Of a stretch of DNA of 64,000 nucleotides, positions 35,163 through 43,926 are shown one piece after another. The position numbers were made by a program, and so were the translations under genes. Origin of the DNA: Pseudomonas monteilii NBRC 103158 = DSM 14164 (lineage in GTDB: Bacteria; Pseudomonadota; Gammaproteobacteria; Pseudomonadales; Pseudomonadaceae); contig NZ_BBIS01000037.1 in assembly GCF_000730605.1 (NCBI RefSeq), positions 62,001 to 126,000 of the forward strand, read 5' to 3'. The notes beneath the pieces are model-generated. The model ran no database searches. It saw only the letters and a list, made by a program, of their open reading frames with translations, and was not told where the DNA came from. Position 1 is the first letter of the stretch. Each line of letters opens with the position of its first letter.

Positions 35163-35708
35163 ATTAAGCGTGAAATGAGAAACGATAAGCGTGCTGTACC
35201 GAAGGCCCCGATCAACGAGAATATCTCGGCCCGCGAGGTTCGGTTAATTGGCGCAGACGGCGAGCAGGTTGGCATCGTCTCGATTGATGAAGCGCTCCGT
35301 ATCGCTGAAGAAGCGAAGCTGGATCTGGTGGAAATCTCTGCAGACGCGGTACCGCCTGTCTGCAAGGTGATGGACTACGGCAAGCACCTCTTCGAGAAGA
35401 AGAAGCAGGCCAACGAAGCCAAGAAAAACCAGAAGCAGATCCAGATCAAAGAAATCAAGTTTCGTCCAGGGACGGAAGAAGGGGATTACCAGGTAAAACT
35501 ACGCAACCTGGTACGTTTCCTTACCGATGGGGACAAGGCCAAGATCTCTCTGAGATTCCGCGGCCGTGAGATGGCCCACCAGGAGCTGGGCATGGAGCTG
35601 TTGAAGCGGGTCGAAGCTGACCTCGCCGAATACGGCGCCGTTGAGCAGCATCCTAAGATGGAAGGACGCCAGCTTATGATGGTCATCGCCCCCAAAAAGA
35701 AGAAGTAA
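35163..35708 (+). CDS. infC: translation initiation factor IF-3 (ATT start)
   Basis: Binds the 30S subunit, blocks premature 50S joining and proofreads start codons. Two domains: INENISAREVRLIGADGEQVGIVS and the C-terminal half ending KKKK. Two starts are possible: ATG 35157, overlapping the thrS stop and only 2 nt after GGAG, and ATT 35163, 8 nt after GGAG. The ATT fits better and is the known autoregulatory start codon of infC genes. Confidence 0.92.
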   Translation: MKREMRNDKRAVPKAPINENISAREVRLIGADGEQVGIVSIDEALRIAEEAKLDLVEISADAVPPVCKVMDYGKHLFEKKKQANEAKKNQKQIQIKEIKFRPGTEEGDYQVKLRNLVRFLTDGDKAKISLRFRGREMAHQELGMELLKRVEADLAEYGAVEQHPKMEGRQLMMVIAPKKKK

Positions 35709-35770
35709 TCTCCCGGGCACGGCAGGCCTGATGATTATTGTGTAATTTTTATCGAATGCGGAGTTCCAAC

Positions 35771-35965
35771 ATGCCAAAAATGAAAACCAAGAGCGGTGCT
35801 GCGAAGCGCTTCCTGAAGACCGCTTCCGGCTTCAAGCACAAGCACGCTTTCAAGAGCCACATCCTGACCAAAATGTCGACCAAGCGTAAGCGTCAACTGC
35901 GCGGTGCCAGCCTGCTGCACCCGTCTGACGTGGCAAAAGTCGAGCGCATGCTGCGCGTACGTTAA
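35771..35965 (+). CDS. rpmI: 50S ribosomal protein L35
   Basis: A 64-aa basic protein starting MPKMKTKSGAAKRFLKT, with RKRQLRGASLLHPSD. ATG 35771 is chosen over an ATG 11 codons upstream because it gives the universal L35 N terminus. Confidence 0.97.
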   Translation: MPKMKTKSGAAKRFLKTASGFKHKHAFKSHILTKMSTKRKRQLRGASLLHPSDVAKVERMLRVR

Positions 35966-35992
35966 TTCTGGTTTAGATAGAGGAAGTTACTC

Positions 35993-36349
35993 ATGGCTCG
36001 TGTTAAGCGTGGCGTCATCGCTCGTAAGCGTCACAAGAAAATTCTGAAACTGGCTAAAGGCTACTACGGTGCACGCTCGCGCGTATTCCGCGTTGCCAAG
36101 CAGGCTGTCATCAAGGCTGGTCAATATGCCTACCGTGACCGTCGTCAGAAGAAGCGTCAGTTCCGCGCACTGTGGATCGCTCGTATCAACGCCGGTGCCC
36201 GCACCAACGGTCTGTCCTACAGCCGTCTGATTGCTGGCCTGAAAAAGGCTTCGATCGAAATCGACCGTAAGGTTCTGGCCGATCTGGCAGTGAACGAAAA
36301 AGCGGCGTTTGCTGCGATTGTCGAGAAAGCTAAAGCCGTTCTGGCTTAA
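35993..36349 (+). CDS. rplT: 50S ribosomal protein L20
   Basis: A 118-aa protein: MARVKRGVIARKRHKKILK, the long basic N-terminal helix of L20. L20 represses the rpmI-rplT part of this operon in enterobacteria. Confidence 0.97.
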   Translation: MARVKRGVIARKRHKKILKLAKGYYGARSRVFRVAKQAVIKAGQYAYRDRRQKKRQFRALWIARINAGARTNGLSYSRLIAGLKKASIEIDRKVLADLAVNEKAAFAAIVEKAKAVLA

Positions 36350-36405
36350 GTACCCGAGGCAATCACCCGGCGGCGCTAGCGCCGTCGGGCATTGAACGTC
36401 ATCGA

Positions 36406-36440
36406 TAGGGGAAGAGCCTTCAAAGCTCTTCCCCTATTTT
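36406..36440 (+). terminator. terminator/attenuator before pheS
   Basis: Perfect 12-bp stem TAGGGGAAGAGC/GCTCTTCCCCTA, 7-nt loop and TTTT, ending 18 bp before pheS. Another GC-rich hairpin (about 36366-36390) precedes it. It may attenuate pheST, but no Phe-rich leader peptide is visible. Confidence 0.75.
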
Positions 36441-36458
36441 CGTATCTGGAGTCTGTAC

Positions 36459-37475
36459 ATGGAAAACCTGGATGCGCTGGTCTCTCAAGCCCTGGAGGCC
36501 GTGGAGCGCGCTGAAGACATCAATGCCCTGGAACAGATCCGGGTAAATTATCTCGGCAAGAAGGGCGAGCTGACCCAGGTGATGAAGACCCTGGGCAACC
36601 TGCCAGCCGAAGAGCGCCCGAAAGTCGGCGCGCTGATCAACGACGCCAAAGAGCGCGTCACCGTTGTGCTCAATGCCCGCAAGGCCGCCTTCGAAGAGGC
36701 AGAGCTCAGCGCTCGCCTGGCTGCCGAATGCATTGACGTCACCCTGCCAGGCCGTGGCCAGGCCACCGGTGGCCTGCACCCGATCACCCGTACACTCGAG
36801 CGCATCGAGCAGTTCTTCACCCACATCGGCTACGGCATTGCCGAAGGCCCAGAGGTGGAAGACGACTACCACAACTTCGAAGCGCTCAACATCCCCGGCC
36901 ACCACCCGGCCCGGGCGATGCACGACACCTTCTACTTCAATGCCAACATGCTGCTGCGCACCCACACCTCGCCGGTGCAGGTGCGGACCATGGAGTCCAC
37001 CCAGCCGCCGATCCGCATTGTGTGCCCGGGCCGCGTATACCGCTGCGACTCGGATATCACCCACTCGCCGATGTTCCACCAGGTCGAAGGCCTGCTGATC
37101 GATCGCGACATCAACTTCGCCGACCTCAAGGGCACCATCGAAGAATTCCTGCGCGTGTTCTTCGAAAAAGAACTGGCGGTACGTTTCCGCCCATCGTTCT
37201 TCCCCTTCACCGAGCCGTCCGCTGAAGTCGATATCCAGTGCGTGATGTGTTCCGGCAATGGCTGCCGCGTGTGCAAGCAAACCGGCTGGCTCGAAGTGAT
37301 GGGCTGCGGCATGGTGCACCCGAACGTGCTGCGCATGTCTGGCATCGACCCGGAAGAGTTCCAGGGCTTCGCCTTCGGCATGGGCGCCGAGCGCCTGGCC
37401 ATGCTGCGCTATGGCGTCAACGATTTGCGTCTGTTCTTCGACAACGACCTGCGCTTCCTCGCGCAATTCCGCTAG
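36459..37475 (+). CDS. pheS: phenylalanyl-tRNA synthetase alpha subunit
   Basis: A 338-aa class II catalytic subunit. N-terminal coiled coil, motif 2 region RIVCPGRVYRCDSDITHSPMFHQVEG, and the phenylalanine pocket with GCGMVHPNVL and GFAFGMGAERLAML. TGGAG precedes the ATG. Works as alpha2-beta2 with PheT. Confidence 0.97.
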   Translation: MENLDALVSQALEAVERAEDINALEQIRVNYLGKKGELTQVMKTLGNLPAEERPKVGALINDAKERVTVVLNARKAAFEEAELSARLAAECIDVTLPGRGQATGGLHPITRTLERIEQFFTHIGYGIAEGPEVEDDYHNFEALNIPGHHPARAMHDTFYFNANMLLRTHTSPVQVRTMESTQPPIRIVCPGRVYRCDSDITHSPMFHQVEGLLIDRDINFADLKGTIEEFLRVFFEKELAVRFRPSFFPFTEPSAEVDIQCVMCSGNGCRVCKQTGWLEVMGCGMVHPNVLRMSGIDPEEFQGFAFGMGAERLAMLRYGVNDLRLFFDNDLRFLAQFR

Positions 37476-37508
37476 GTCAATGCCCGACGCAACTTTCAGG
37501 AGAACAGC

Positions 37509-39890
37509 ATGAAATTCAGTGAACAGTGGCTGCGCGGTTGGGTAAACCCGCAAGTCTCCCGTGACGAACTGGTCGCCCGCCTGTCCATGGCCGGCCTCGA
37601 AGTCGACAGCGTAACCCCCGCTGCCGGCCAGTTCAGCGGCATTGTCGTGGGCGAAATCCTCGCCACCGAACAACACCCGGACGCCGACAAGCTGCGCGTG
37701 TGCCAGGTAAGCAACGGCCAGGAAACCTTCCAGGTCGTGTGCGGCGCCCCGAATGCCCGCCCAGGTATCAAGATCCCGTTCGCCATGATCGGCGCCGAAC
37801 TGCCAGGCGACTTCAAGATCAAGAAGGCCAAGCTGCGTGGTGTCGAATCCTTCGGCATGCTGTGCTCGGCCGCCGAGCTGCAGATCAGCGAAGAAAACGA
37901 CGGCCTGCTGGAACTGGCTGCCGACGCCCCAGTTGGGGAAAACATTCGCACCTACCTGAGCCTGGACGACGCCAGCATCGAAATCGGCCTTACGCCGAAC
38001 CGTGGTGACTGCCTGTCCATCGCCGGCCTGGCCCGCGACGTCAGCGCCCTGTACGACACCCCGGTCACCCGCCCGGTGGTGCCAGCCGTACCGGCTGCCC
38101 ACGACGAAGTGCGCCCTGTCGAAGTCAGGGCCCCGGCTGCCTGCCCGCGCTACCTGGGCCGCGTCATTCGTAACGTCGACCTCAGCAAACCGACCCCATT
38201 GTGGATGGTCGAGCGCCTGCGCCGCAGCGACGTGCGCAGCATCGACGCCGCCGTCGACATCACCAACTACGTGATGCTCGAGCTCGGCCAGCCGATGCAC
38301 GCCTTCGACCTGGCAGAAATCAACGGCGGCATCCGCGTCCGCATGGCTGAAGAGGGCGAAAAACTCGTCCTGCTCGACGGCCAGGAAGTCGCCCTGCGCG
38401 CCGACACCCTGGTCATCGCCGACCACACCCGCGCCTTGGCCATCGCCGGCGTCATGGGTGGCGAGCACAGCGGTGTAAACACCGAAAAAACCCGCGACCT
38501 GTTCCTGGAGAGCGCCTTCTTCGAGCCGATTTCCGTCGCCGGTAAAGCCCGTTCCTACGGCCTGCACACCGATGCCTCGCACCGCTACGAGCGGGGCGTC
38601 GACTCGCAGCTGGCCCGCGAAGCCCTCGAACGCGCCACTCAGCTGGTACTGGACATCGTCGGCGGTGAAGCCGGCCCGGTAGTCGAAGCCGTTAGCGAAC
38701 AGCACCTGCCAAGTGTGGCCCCGGTCACCCTGCGCGACGAACGCATCACCCAGATGCTCGGCATGCAAATGGACCCAGCCCAAGTCGAGCAACTGCTCAA
38801 CGCCCTGGAGCTGACCACGACCAAGAACGGGGAAGGGCAGTGGACCGTAACCGTCCCAAGCCACCGCTTCGACATCAGCCTGGAAGTGGACCTGATCGAA
38901 GAGCTGGCCCGCCTGTACGGTTACAACAACCTGCCGGTACGTTACCCGCAAGCCCGCCTGGCCCCACAAGGCAAGCCGGAAACCCGTGGTGACCTGCCAA
39001 CCCTGCGCCGCCTGCTGGTTGCCCGCGGCTACCAGGAAGCCATCACCTACAGCTTCATCGATCCGAAACTGTTCGAACTGTTCAGCCCGGGCGTGGAGCC
39101 ACTGCTGTTGGCCAACCCCATCTCCAGCGACATGGCCGCCATGCGCGCGTCCCTGTGGCCGGGCTTGGTCAAGGCGCTGCAGCACAACCTGAACCGCCAG
39201 CAAGACCGCGTGCGCCTGTTCGAAAGCGGCCTGCGCTTCGTCGGCCAGCTGGGTGACCTGCAACAGCAGCCAATGATTGCTGGCGTTATCACCGGCAGCC
39301 GCCTGCCAGAAGGCTGGGCCAACGGCCGCGATGGCGTCGATTTCTTCGACGTTAAAGCCGACGTGGAAGCCCTGCTGGGTTACTCCGGCGCCCTTAGCGA
39401 CTTCACCTTCAGCGCCGGCAAGCACCCCGCCCTGCACCCTGGCCAAACCGCCGCCATCGAGCGCGACGGCAAACTGGTCGGCTACCTCGGCGCCATTCAC
39501 CCGGAGCTTGCCAAAGCCCTGGGCCTGGACCGCCCGGTGTTCCTGTTCGAGCTGGTGCTGGGTGATGTGGTCGAAGGCCGCCTGCCGAAATTCAGCGAAC
39601 TGTCCAAGTTCCCGGAAACCCGTCGTGACCTGGCGTTGATTGCAGGACGTGATGTCGCTTCTAGCGCGGTGCTTGAATTAATTCGTGACAATGCAGGCGA
39701 ATGGCTCACAGACCTCAGGCTGTTTGATGTCTACCAAGGTAAAGGCATTGATCCTGATAGAAAAAGCCTTGCCGTCGGCTTGACCTGGCAGCATCCATCG
39801 CGCACTCTTAACGACGATGAGGTGAACACTACCCTGCAAAACATCCTCACCTCGCTCGAACAAAGGTTGAACACCACGTTAAGGAAATAA
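37509..39890 (+). CDS. pheT: phenylalanyl-tRNA synthetase beta subunit
   Basis: A 793-aa protein: EMAP-type tRNA-binding domain (about 40-150), B3/B4 editing domain, B5 domain, catalytic-like core and C-terminal FDX-ACB anticodon domain. Starts [14 protein letters not shown] after CAGGAGA. Edits tyrosine misacylated to tRNA-Phe. Confidence 0.97.
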
Positions 39891-39894
39891 CGGC

Positions 39895-40197
39895 ATGGGT
39901 GCTCTGACGAAAGCTGAGATGGCCGAAAGGCTGTACGAGGAGCTGGGGCTTAACAAGCGTGAGGCCAAGGAGCTGGTCGAGCTGTTTTTCGAAGAAATTC
40001 GGCACGCACTTGAAGAGAACGAGCAGGTGAAGCTGTCCGGTTTCGGCAACTTCGACCTCCGCGACAAACGCCAGCGGCCGGGCCGCAACCCCAAGACAGG
40101 GGAAGAAATCCCGATCACTGCACGGCGCGTCGTCACCTTTCGTCCAGGGCAGAAGTTGAAGGCCCGGGTTGAGGCCTATGCTGGAACCAAGCCATAA
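39895..40197 (+). CDS. ihfA: integration host factor alpha subunit
   Basis: A 100-aa DNA-bending protein: [20 protein letters not shown], then [25 protein letters not shown], the beta arm with its intercalating proline. Four bp after pheT. Host factor that many phage integrases also use. Confidence 0.97.
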
Positions 40198-40534
40198 CGA
40201 CGAACTGCCCCCCATACCGGGCAAACGCTACTTCACCATTGGTGAAGTGAGCGAGCTGTGTGCAGTAAAGCCACACGTGCTGCGGTATTGGGAGCAGGAG
40301 TTCGACCAGCTTAACCCCGTGAAGCGGCGGGGGAATCGGCGGTATTACCAGCGGCAAGACGTGCTGATGATTCGCCAGATTCGTGCGCTGCTTTATGACC
40401 AGGGGTTCACCATTGGCGGGGCGCGGTTGCGGCTTTCCAGTGATGAGGCTAAGGATGAATCGAGCCAGTACAAGCAGCTGATTCGGCAGATGATTGTTGA
40501 ATTGGAGGATGTGTTAGTGGTGTTGAAGAAGTGA
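40178..40534 (+). CDS. MerR-family regulator (short type)
   Basis: A 118-aa protein from ATG 40178 ([12 protein letters not shown]), overlapping ihfA by 20 bp. MerR helix-turn-helix: [25 protein letters not shown], then [15 protein letters not shown]. The standard neighbour of ihfA in gammaproteobacteria; no metal-binding cysteines at the C terminus, ligand unknown. Confidence 0.9.
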
Positions 40535-40639
40535 GCTGGGCTTTTCCTGATGAATGGAAATTTTTTTGAGAAAAAGCTTTCATTTATCAGAGAGTTAGGT
40601 TAGATTCTTCATCGTTCTCAGAGGTTGTGAGAATGTAGT

Positions 40640-40716
40640 CGGGGCGTAGCGCAGCCCGGTAGCGCACTTGCATGGGGTGCAAGGGGTCGAGTGTTCGAAT
40701 CACTCCGTCCCGACCA
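40640..40716 (+). tRNA. tRNA-Pro (anticodon GGG); probable prophage attachment site
   Basis: 77 nt: acceptor CGGGGCG/CGTCCCG, anticodon stem CTTGC/GCAAG with loop ATGGGGT (GGG), T loop TTCGAAT, CCA encoded. It reads CCC/CCU. The integrase ends 83 bp away, so the tRNA 3' half is the likely att core; the second copy would be right of the window. Confidence 0.96.
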
Positions 40717-40732
40717 ATAATCCCAATGACTT

Positions 40733-40754
40733 AGCCACCTTCTGGTGGCTTTTT
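40733..40754 (+). terminator. terminator after tRNA-Pro
   Basis: AGCCACC/GGTGGCT stem with a TTCT loop and TTTTT, rightward. Confidence 0.88.
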
Positions 40755-40798
40755 CATTTCTGGGCATAGTGACTTTTCGAGTGACTTTGCCTTTTTCC

Positions 40799-41980
40799 TC
40801 ATCCGATCCTCCTCTTCAAAATTGTCAGCACCGGTCCGCGCGAGTCGGTTGCCGACACCTTGTTTGCTGCTTCTATCAGCTGACCAAGCTCCGCGCCGGA
40901 GTAGTGACTGGTCACGCTGCCGTTCTTGTGGCCCAATAACGACTTGCGGTCCTCTTCAGTAACGCCTGCTGCTTTTAGCCTCCTGCCGAAAGTGTGCTTG
41001 AGGTCATGAATGCGTATGGATGCGAACCCGGGGTGTGCCGGTCGTAAGTGTTGCTCCTGCCAGAGCTTCGCCGCGCGCACCCGAGCTTTCTTCCAGGCTG
41101 AGTCGTTCATGCGATGCATCGCCGTGCCGTTGTAGGGAAAAACCCACTCACGACTGATGCCTCGCTGACTGTCTACTACCGACTTCGCCACGCTGTTCAG
41201 CACTACCAGACGCTCATCCCGATTCTTGACCCCAGAGTTTTCATGTCGGCCGCCAAACTCGGCCGGTATCAGAAATACGCTGGTGCCAAGTTCCGGCACG
41301 AAGATTTCCCAGTCCCACCTCAGCTTGCAGACCTCTTGCTCGCGGCAACCTGTATTCACCTTGAACAGGGCCATGCGCTGCAGGTGGTCCGGCAACTCCC
41401 CGAAGAGAATCGACTGCTCCTCCCAGGTCATGGGGTAGGGCTTTCGGCTCGCCTTCTTCTCTTCCAGCTTGGTCAGCAGCGGCACGCTGTCGAGCCAAGG
41501 CCTGCGCTCCTCGTCCCGCCACTTCCTGCAAGCCAGCGACAACACGCGAATCGCACGCTCAATCGCGATGTTGATCGTCCGGTTGCTCACTCCCTTCTTT
41601 ATCGTCCCGTCCGGCAGAACGCTGTCCGCCTTCCGGTCCCGGATAAACGGTGCCAGTGCCTCATCATCGATATGCGTCAGAGGCAGGTGGCCGATGTAGT
41701 CATCCAACTGGCCAAGGTAGGTTGCGGTGACCTTGAATGACGGCTGGTCCTTGTGTTCTATCAGGTACCGGGCAGCCGCTGCACTGAAGGTCTTGATCTC
41801 GCGCACGCCATACACCTTGCGTAGCCGCATCTTCTCCAGGATGTGGATCAGATACTGCTCGGCCTCTACCCGGTCAGTAGTGCCAGTGCTCTCTTGAATT
41901 CGCTCCCCCCTGTAGACTTTGTCGATTTTCCAGATGCCGTTCGGCATTTTCTGGAGCCCTGTGATTGCCTTTTTGGCCAT
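40799..41980 (-). CDS. int: phage integrase (tyrosine recombinase)
   Basis: A 393-aa tyrosine recombinase. Arm/core-binding N-terminal half, then the catalytic domain: Arg213 in TGCREQEVCKLRW, H326-D-L-K329, LLGHKN (His351) and nucleophile Tyr360 in SHYSGAEL. Box II has Lys329 where HxxR is usual. AAGGAG 5 bp before the ATG fixes the start, although the excisionase-like gene overlaps it by 115 bp. It should integrate the phage at tRNA-Pro. Confidence 0.95.
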   Translation of the reverse strand: MAKKAITGLQKMPNGIWKIDKVYRGERIQESTGTTDRVEAEQYLIHILEKMRLRKVYGVREIKTFSAAAARYLIEHKDQPSFKVTATYLGQLDDYIGHLPLTHIDDEALAPFIRDRKADSVLPDGTIKKGVSNRTINIAIERAIRVLSLACRKWRDEERRPWLDSVPLLTKLEEKKASRKPYPMTWEEQSILFGELPDHLQRMALFKVNTGCREQEVCKLRWDWEIFVPELGTSVFLIPAEFGGRHENSGVKNRDERLVVLNSVAKSVVDSQRGISREWVFPYNGTAMHRMNDSAWKKARVRAAKLWQEQHLRPAHPGFASIRIHDLKHTFGRRLKAAGVTEEDRKSLLGHKNGSVTSHYSGAELGQLIEAANKVSATDSRGPVLTILKRRIG

Positions 41981-42264
41981 GGAGTCTCCTTGGATTCCCC
42001 GGCCATACTTCCGCTGCGGGGTCGATTGTTGTCCTGATTGCTTGCCTTTTCAACGGCCATGGCTTCGATGTAGGCGTCTGCCCAGGCATCCAACTCTAGG
42101 CGGTCGAAGCCGATGCCCTGTTTCCCGATCGGAAACTCACGGACATGCGGCCTGACGGTATTCTTGAATTCGTCCTTGCACATGCCGAGGTAGCCTGGCG
42201 CGTCTTTCGCGCGCAGGAACCTTGGCTGCAAGGCTGTCGGTGCAGCTGCAGTGGCGTTTGCCAT
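41866..42264 (-). CDS. xis: excisionase-like / AlpA-type DNA-binding protein
   Basis: A 132-aa protein. Residues about 15-68 (FLRAKDAPGYLGMCKDEFKN, then HVREFPIGKQGIGFDRLELDAWADAY) form a small winged-helix of the excisionase/AlpA kind. The C-terminal tail, low-complexity and basic, is the part overlapping int. AGGAGA before the ATG. Position directly upstream of int supports the role. Confidence 0.65.
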   Translation of the reverse strand: MANATAAAPTALQPRFLRAKDAPGYLGMCKDEFKNTVRPHVREFPIGKQGIGFDRLELDAWADAYIEAMAVEKASNQDNNRPRSGSMAGESKETPWPKRQSQGSRKCRTASGKSTKSTGGSEFKRALALLTG

Positions 42265-42283
42265 GTGTGTCTCCTGCGGCCGA

Positions 42284-42460
42284 TCAGGCCAAGAAGTGTT
42301 GCCCGACCTTCGCCGCCTTGGCGGCTTCCTCGGTGCGGAACATGAGCTTGGTCTTGCTGGTGCTGCCCCAGCTGTTGTATTCGACGTCGACCCACCAGGC
42401 GCCGAACTTGCGGTACGGCTCGCCGAGGATCTTCGTGACGTAGCAGTCGATCAGGTTCAT
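42284..42460 (-). CDS. small phage protein (58 aa)
   Basis: Starts MNLIDCYVTKILGEPYRKFG, with an aromatic beta-rich middle (AWWVDVEYNSWG) and helical end. GGAGA precedes the ATG. No known domain; part of the leftward early operon. Confidence 0.6.
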   Translation of the reverse strand: MNLIDCYVTKILGEPYRKFGAWWVDVEYNSWGSTSKTKLMFRTEEAAKAAKVGQHFLA

Positions 42461-42497
42461 GGATGGTCTCCAGGCCGCCGGTGGCGGCAGGTTGTGG

Positions 42498-42812
42498 TCA
42501 GTCGCAGCTGCTGGAGCTGGAGCCGCTATCGCTGGAACTGCTGCTGTGGCTCGACGAGTAGCTGCCGCTGTCGTAGCTGCTGTAGTCCCGGCTGGAGCAG
42601 GAGCTGCTGGTGCTGCGCGATGGTTCGTAACTGTCTGCTTGGTAGGCGGGATGCAGTGGGCTGACGGGGCTCAACGGATTGAGCGGATCAAGCATCGGGT
42701 CTTGCCTGCCTGATGCCGGGCTGTGGCCGCGTGCGAATCCGGTCGGTGCCAGAGCCGGACGCGGCTCGGGCTTCTTCTTTCGCTTGAAGATGCGAGTCAA
42801 GAAGTTGAGCAT
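42498..42812 (-). CDS. Ser-rich small phage protein (104 aa)
   Basis: Basic N terminus (MLNFLTRIFKRKKKPEPRP), a proline-rich middle, and a 40-residue tail of almost only Ser, Asp, Tyr and Cys ending SSSSSCD. GGAGAG precedes the ATG. Low-complexity tail; N-terminal basic helix may bind membrane or nucleic acid. Function unknown. Confidence 0.6.
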   Translation of the reverse strand: MLNFLTRIFKRKKKPEPRPALAPTGFARGHSPASGRQDPMLDPLNPLSPVSPLHPAYQADSYEPSRSTSSSCSSRDYSSYDSGSYSSSHSSSSSDSGSSSSSCD

Positions 42813-42864
42813 GAGTCTCTCCATGCCCGCGCATGTCGGCGGGCTTGAGTAGTAGGGGGGGTGG

Positions 42865-43065
42865 TTAGGCTTTCCGAGGTATTTCGCCGGCTGTCCGGGC
42901 TTTCAGCATCAGCGCTTCTATAGGTTCCCGTTTTTCTGGATGCTTCCTGTGCCAGGCAGCATCACCAATCACATAATCGCCACCAGGTGAGCCGCGCCTG
43001 ATGCGCTCGGGGTATTTACCGTGCTGGCGGTACCACTCCAGCTCGAAAAGTCTTGGGTTGCTCAT
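42865..43065 (-). CDS. small phage protein (66 aa)
   Basis: MSNPRLFELEWYRQHGKYP and a basic remainder. It is the last member of a chain of genes joined by 4-bp ATGA overlaps (43,926 to 42,865). Function unknown. Confidence 0.55.
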   Translation of the reverse strand: MSNPRLFELEWYRQHGKYPERIRRGSPGGDYVIGDAAWHRKHPEKREPIEALMLKARTAGEIPRKA

Positions 43066-43112
43066 CGCGGCCCCCTGTAGATCAGGTAGGCCATGTAGGC
43101 GAGGGCGATCAT
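43062..43112 (-). CDS. 16-residue coupled peptide
   Basis: MIALAYMAYLIYRGPR. Its ATG overlaps the stop of the gene before and its stop overlaps the ATG of the gene after, both as ATGA. The exact fit at both ends argues for translation, either as a tiny membrane peptide or only to pass ribosomes on. Confidence 0.45.
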   Translation of the reverse strand: MIALAYMAYLIYRGPR

Positions 43113-43666
43113 GGCGTCACCTGCTTGCGGTAGCCCGCGTCGTAGAGCTTCAGGCCCATATTGATCTGCCCGGGGGTTGGAGCTTCATGCCCGGCATCCA
43201 GGCACATTTGTCGCGCAGCACGCTGGCGTTCTTCAGCCGCCCGTTGCTCAGGAGAGCTGAGCGGCCGGAAATCGTACTCGCTGAGATGGCCGCAGTTCTC
43301 TTCGCCGCCCTCGCGGTAGGTGACCAGAAACAGCTGTGTGCCCATGGCGGTGATGGTCACTTCCTGAAATCCAGGCCGAGCCCAATCTTCTGTGGAGCGT
43401 TTGTTCTTCATTTCGATCTTCTGGCCAATCGGCGGCAGGCCTTCGCCATCCCAGCGCGCCGGCCGCGGCGTGATGTACTGCACCTGGCCCCGGGTGAAGT
43501 TGTGCCGCGTCTCGCCCGCGCCACCGCCATATGGATAAGCGCGATCCTCGGCTCCGACCACGGCGTACTGGTCCATGTTGATCCACACCTCGGTTATGCC
43601 GTGATGGGCGACTAGGCCATGGCCGTCTGCCCATTCTGGCGCTTTGCTCCAGTCGATCTTGCTCAC
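43109..43666 (-). CDS. phage protein (185 aa), unknown
   Basis: Begins MSKIDWSKAPEWADGHGLVA; beta-rich middle, and a C-terminal helix-rich part with Cys and His (QMCLDAGHEAPTPGQ). Coupled by ATGA to both neighbours. No known function. Confidence 0.65.
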   Translation of the reverse strand: MSKIDWSKAPEWADGHGLVAHHGITEVWINMDQYAVVGAEDRAYPYGGGAGETRHNFTRGQVQYITPRPARWDGEGLPPIGQKIEMKNKRSTEDWARPGFQEVTITAMGTQLFLVTYREGGEENCGHLSEYDFRPLSSPEQRAAEERQRAARQMCLDAGHEAPTPGQINMGLKLYDAGYRKQVTP

Positions 43667-43926
43667 AGCTGATACCTCTCATCAATCCAGCGCCCAGGCG
43701 CCAGAGCGGGTGTAGGTTCGGGTTGGGTTTCGTGCGGGGAGAGCTGGCGCTGGTTGCCGGCCTGCAGCTGGCTGTCGGGGATGCAGCTGATGCCGACCCC
43801 ATTGAGCAGGTAGCAGGTGACGCCGCGCTGGCTGTCGTGCTGTACGTCGATGACGTTCTCTTCGGGTTGAGGTGCTGCGCCGGCGCCGGTGGCCAGCAGC
43901 AGGAGGCAGAGGGCAAGGCGGGTCAT
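43663..43926 (-). CDS. small exported phage protein (87 aa)
   Basis: Signal peptide MTRLALCLLLLATGAGA, mature part with two cysteines (VTCYLLNGVGISCIP), likely a disulphide. Coupled by ATGA. An exported early-operon protein may act in the envelope; role unknown. Confidence 0.6.
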   Translation of the reverse strand: MTRLALCLLLLATGAGAAPQPEENVIDVQHDSQRGVTCYLLNGVGISCIPDSQLQAGNQRQLSPHETQPEPTPALAPGRWIDERYQL

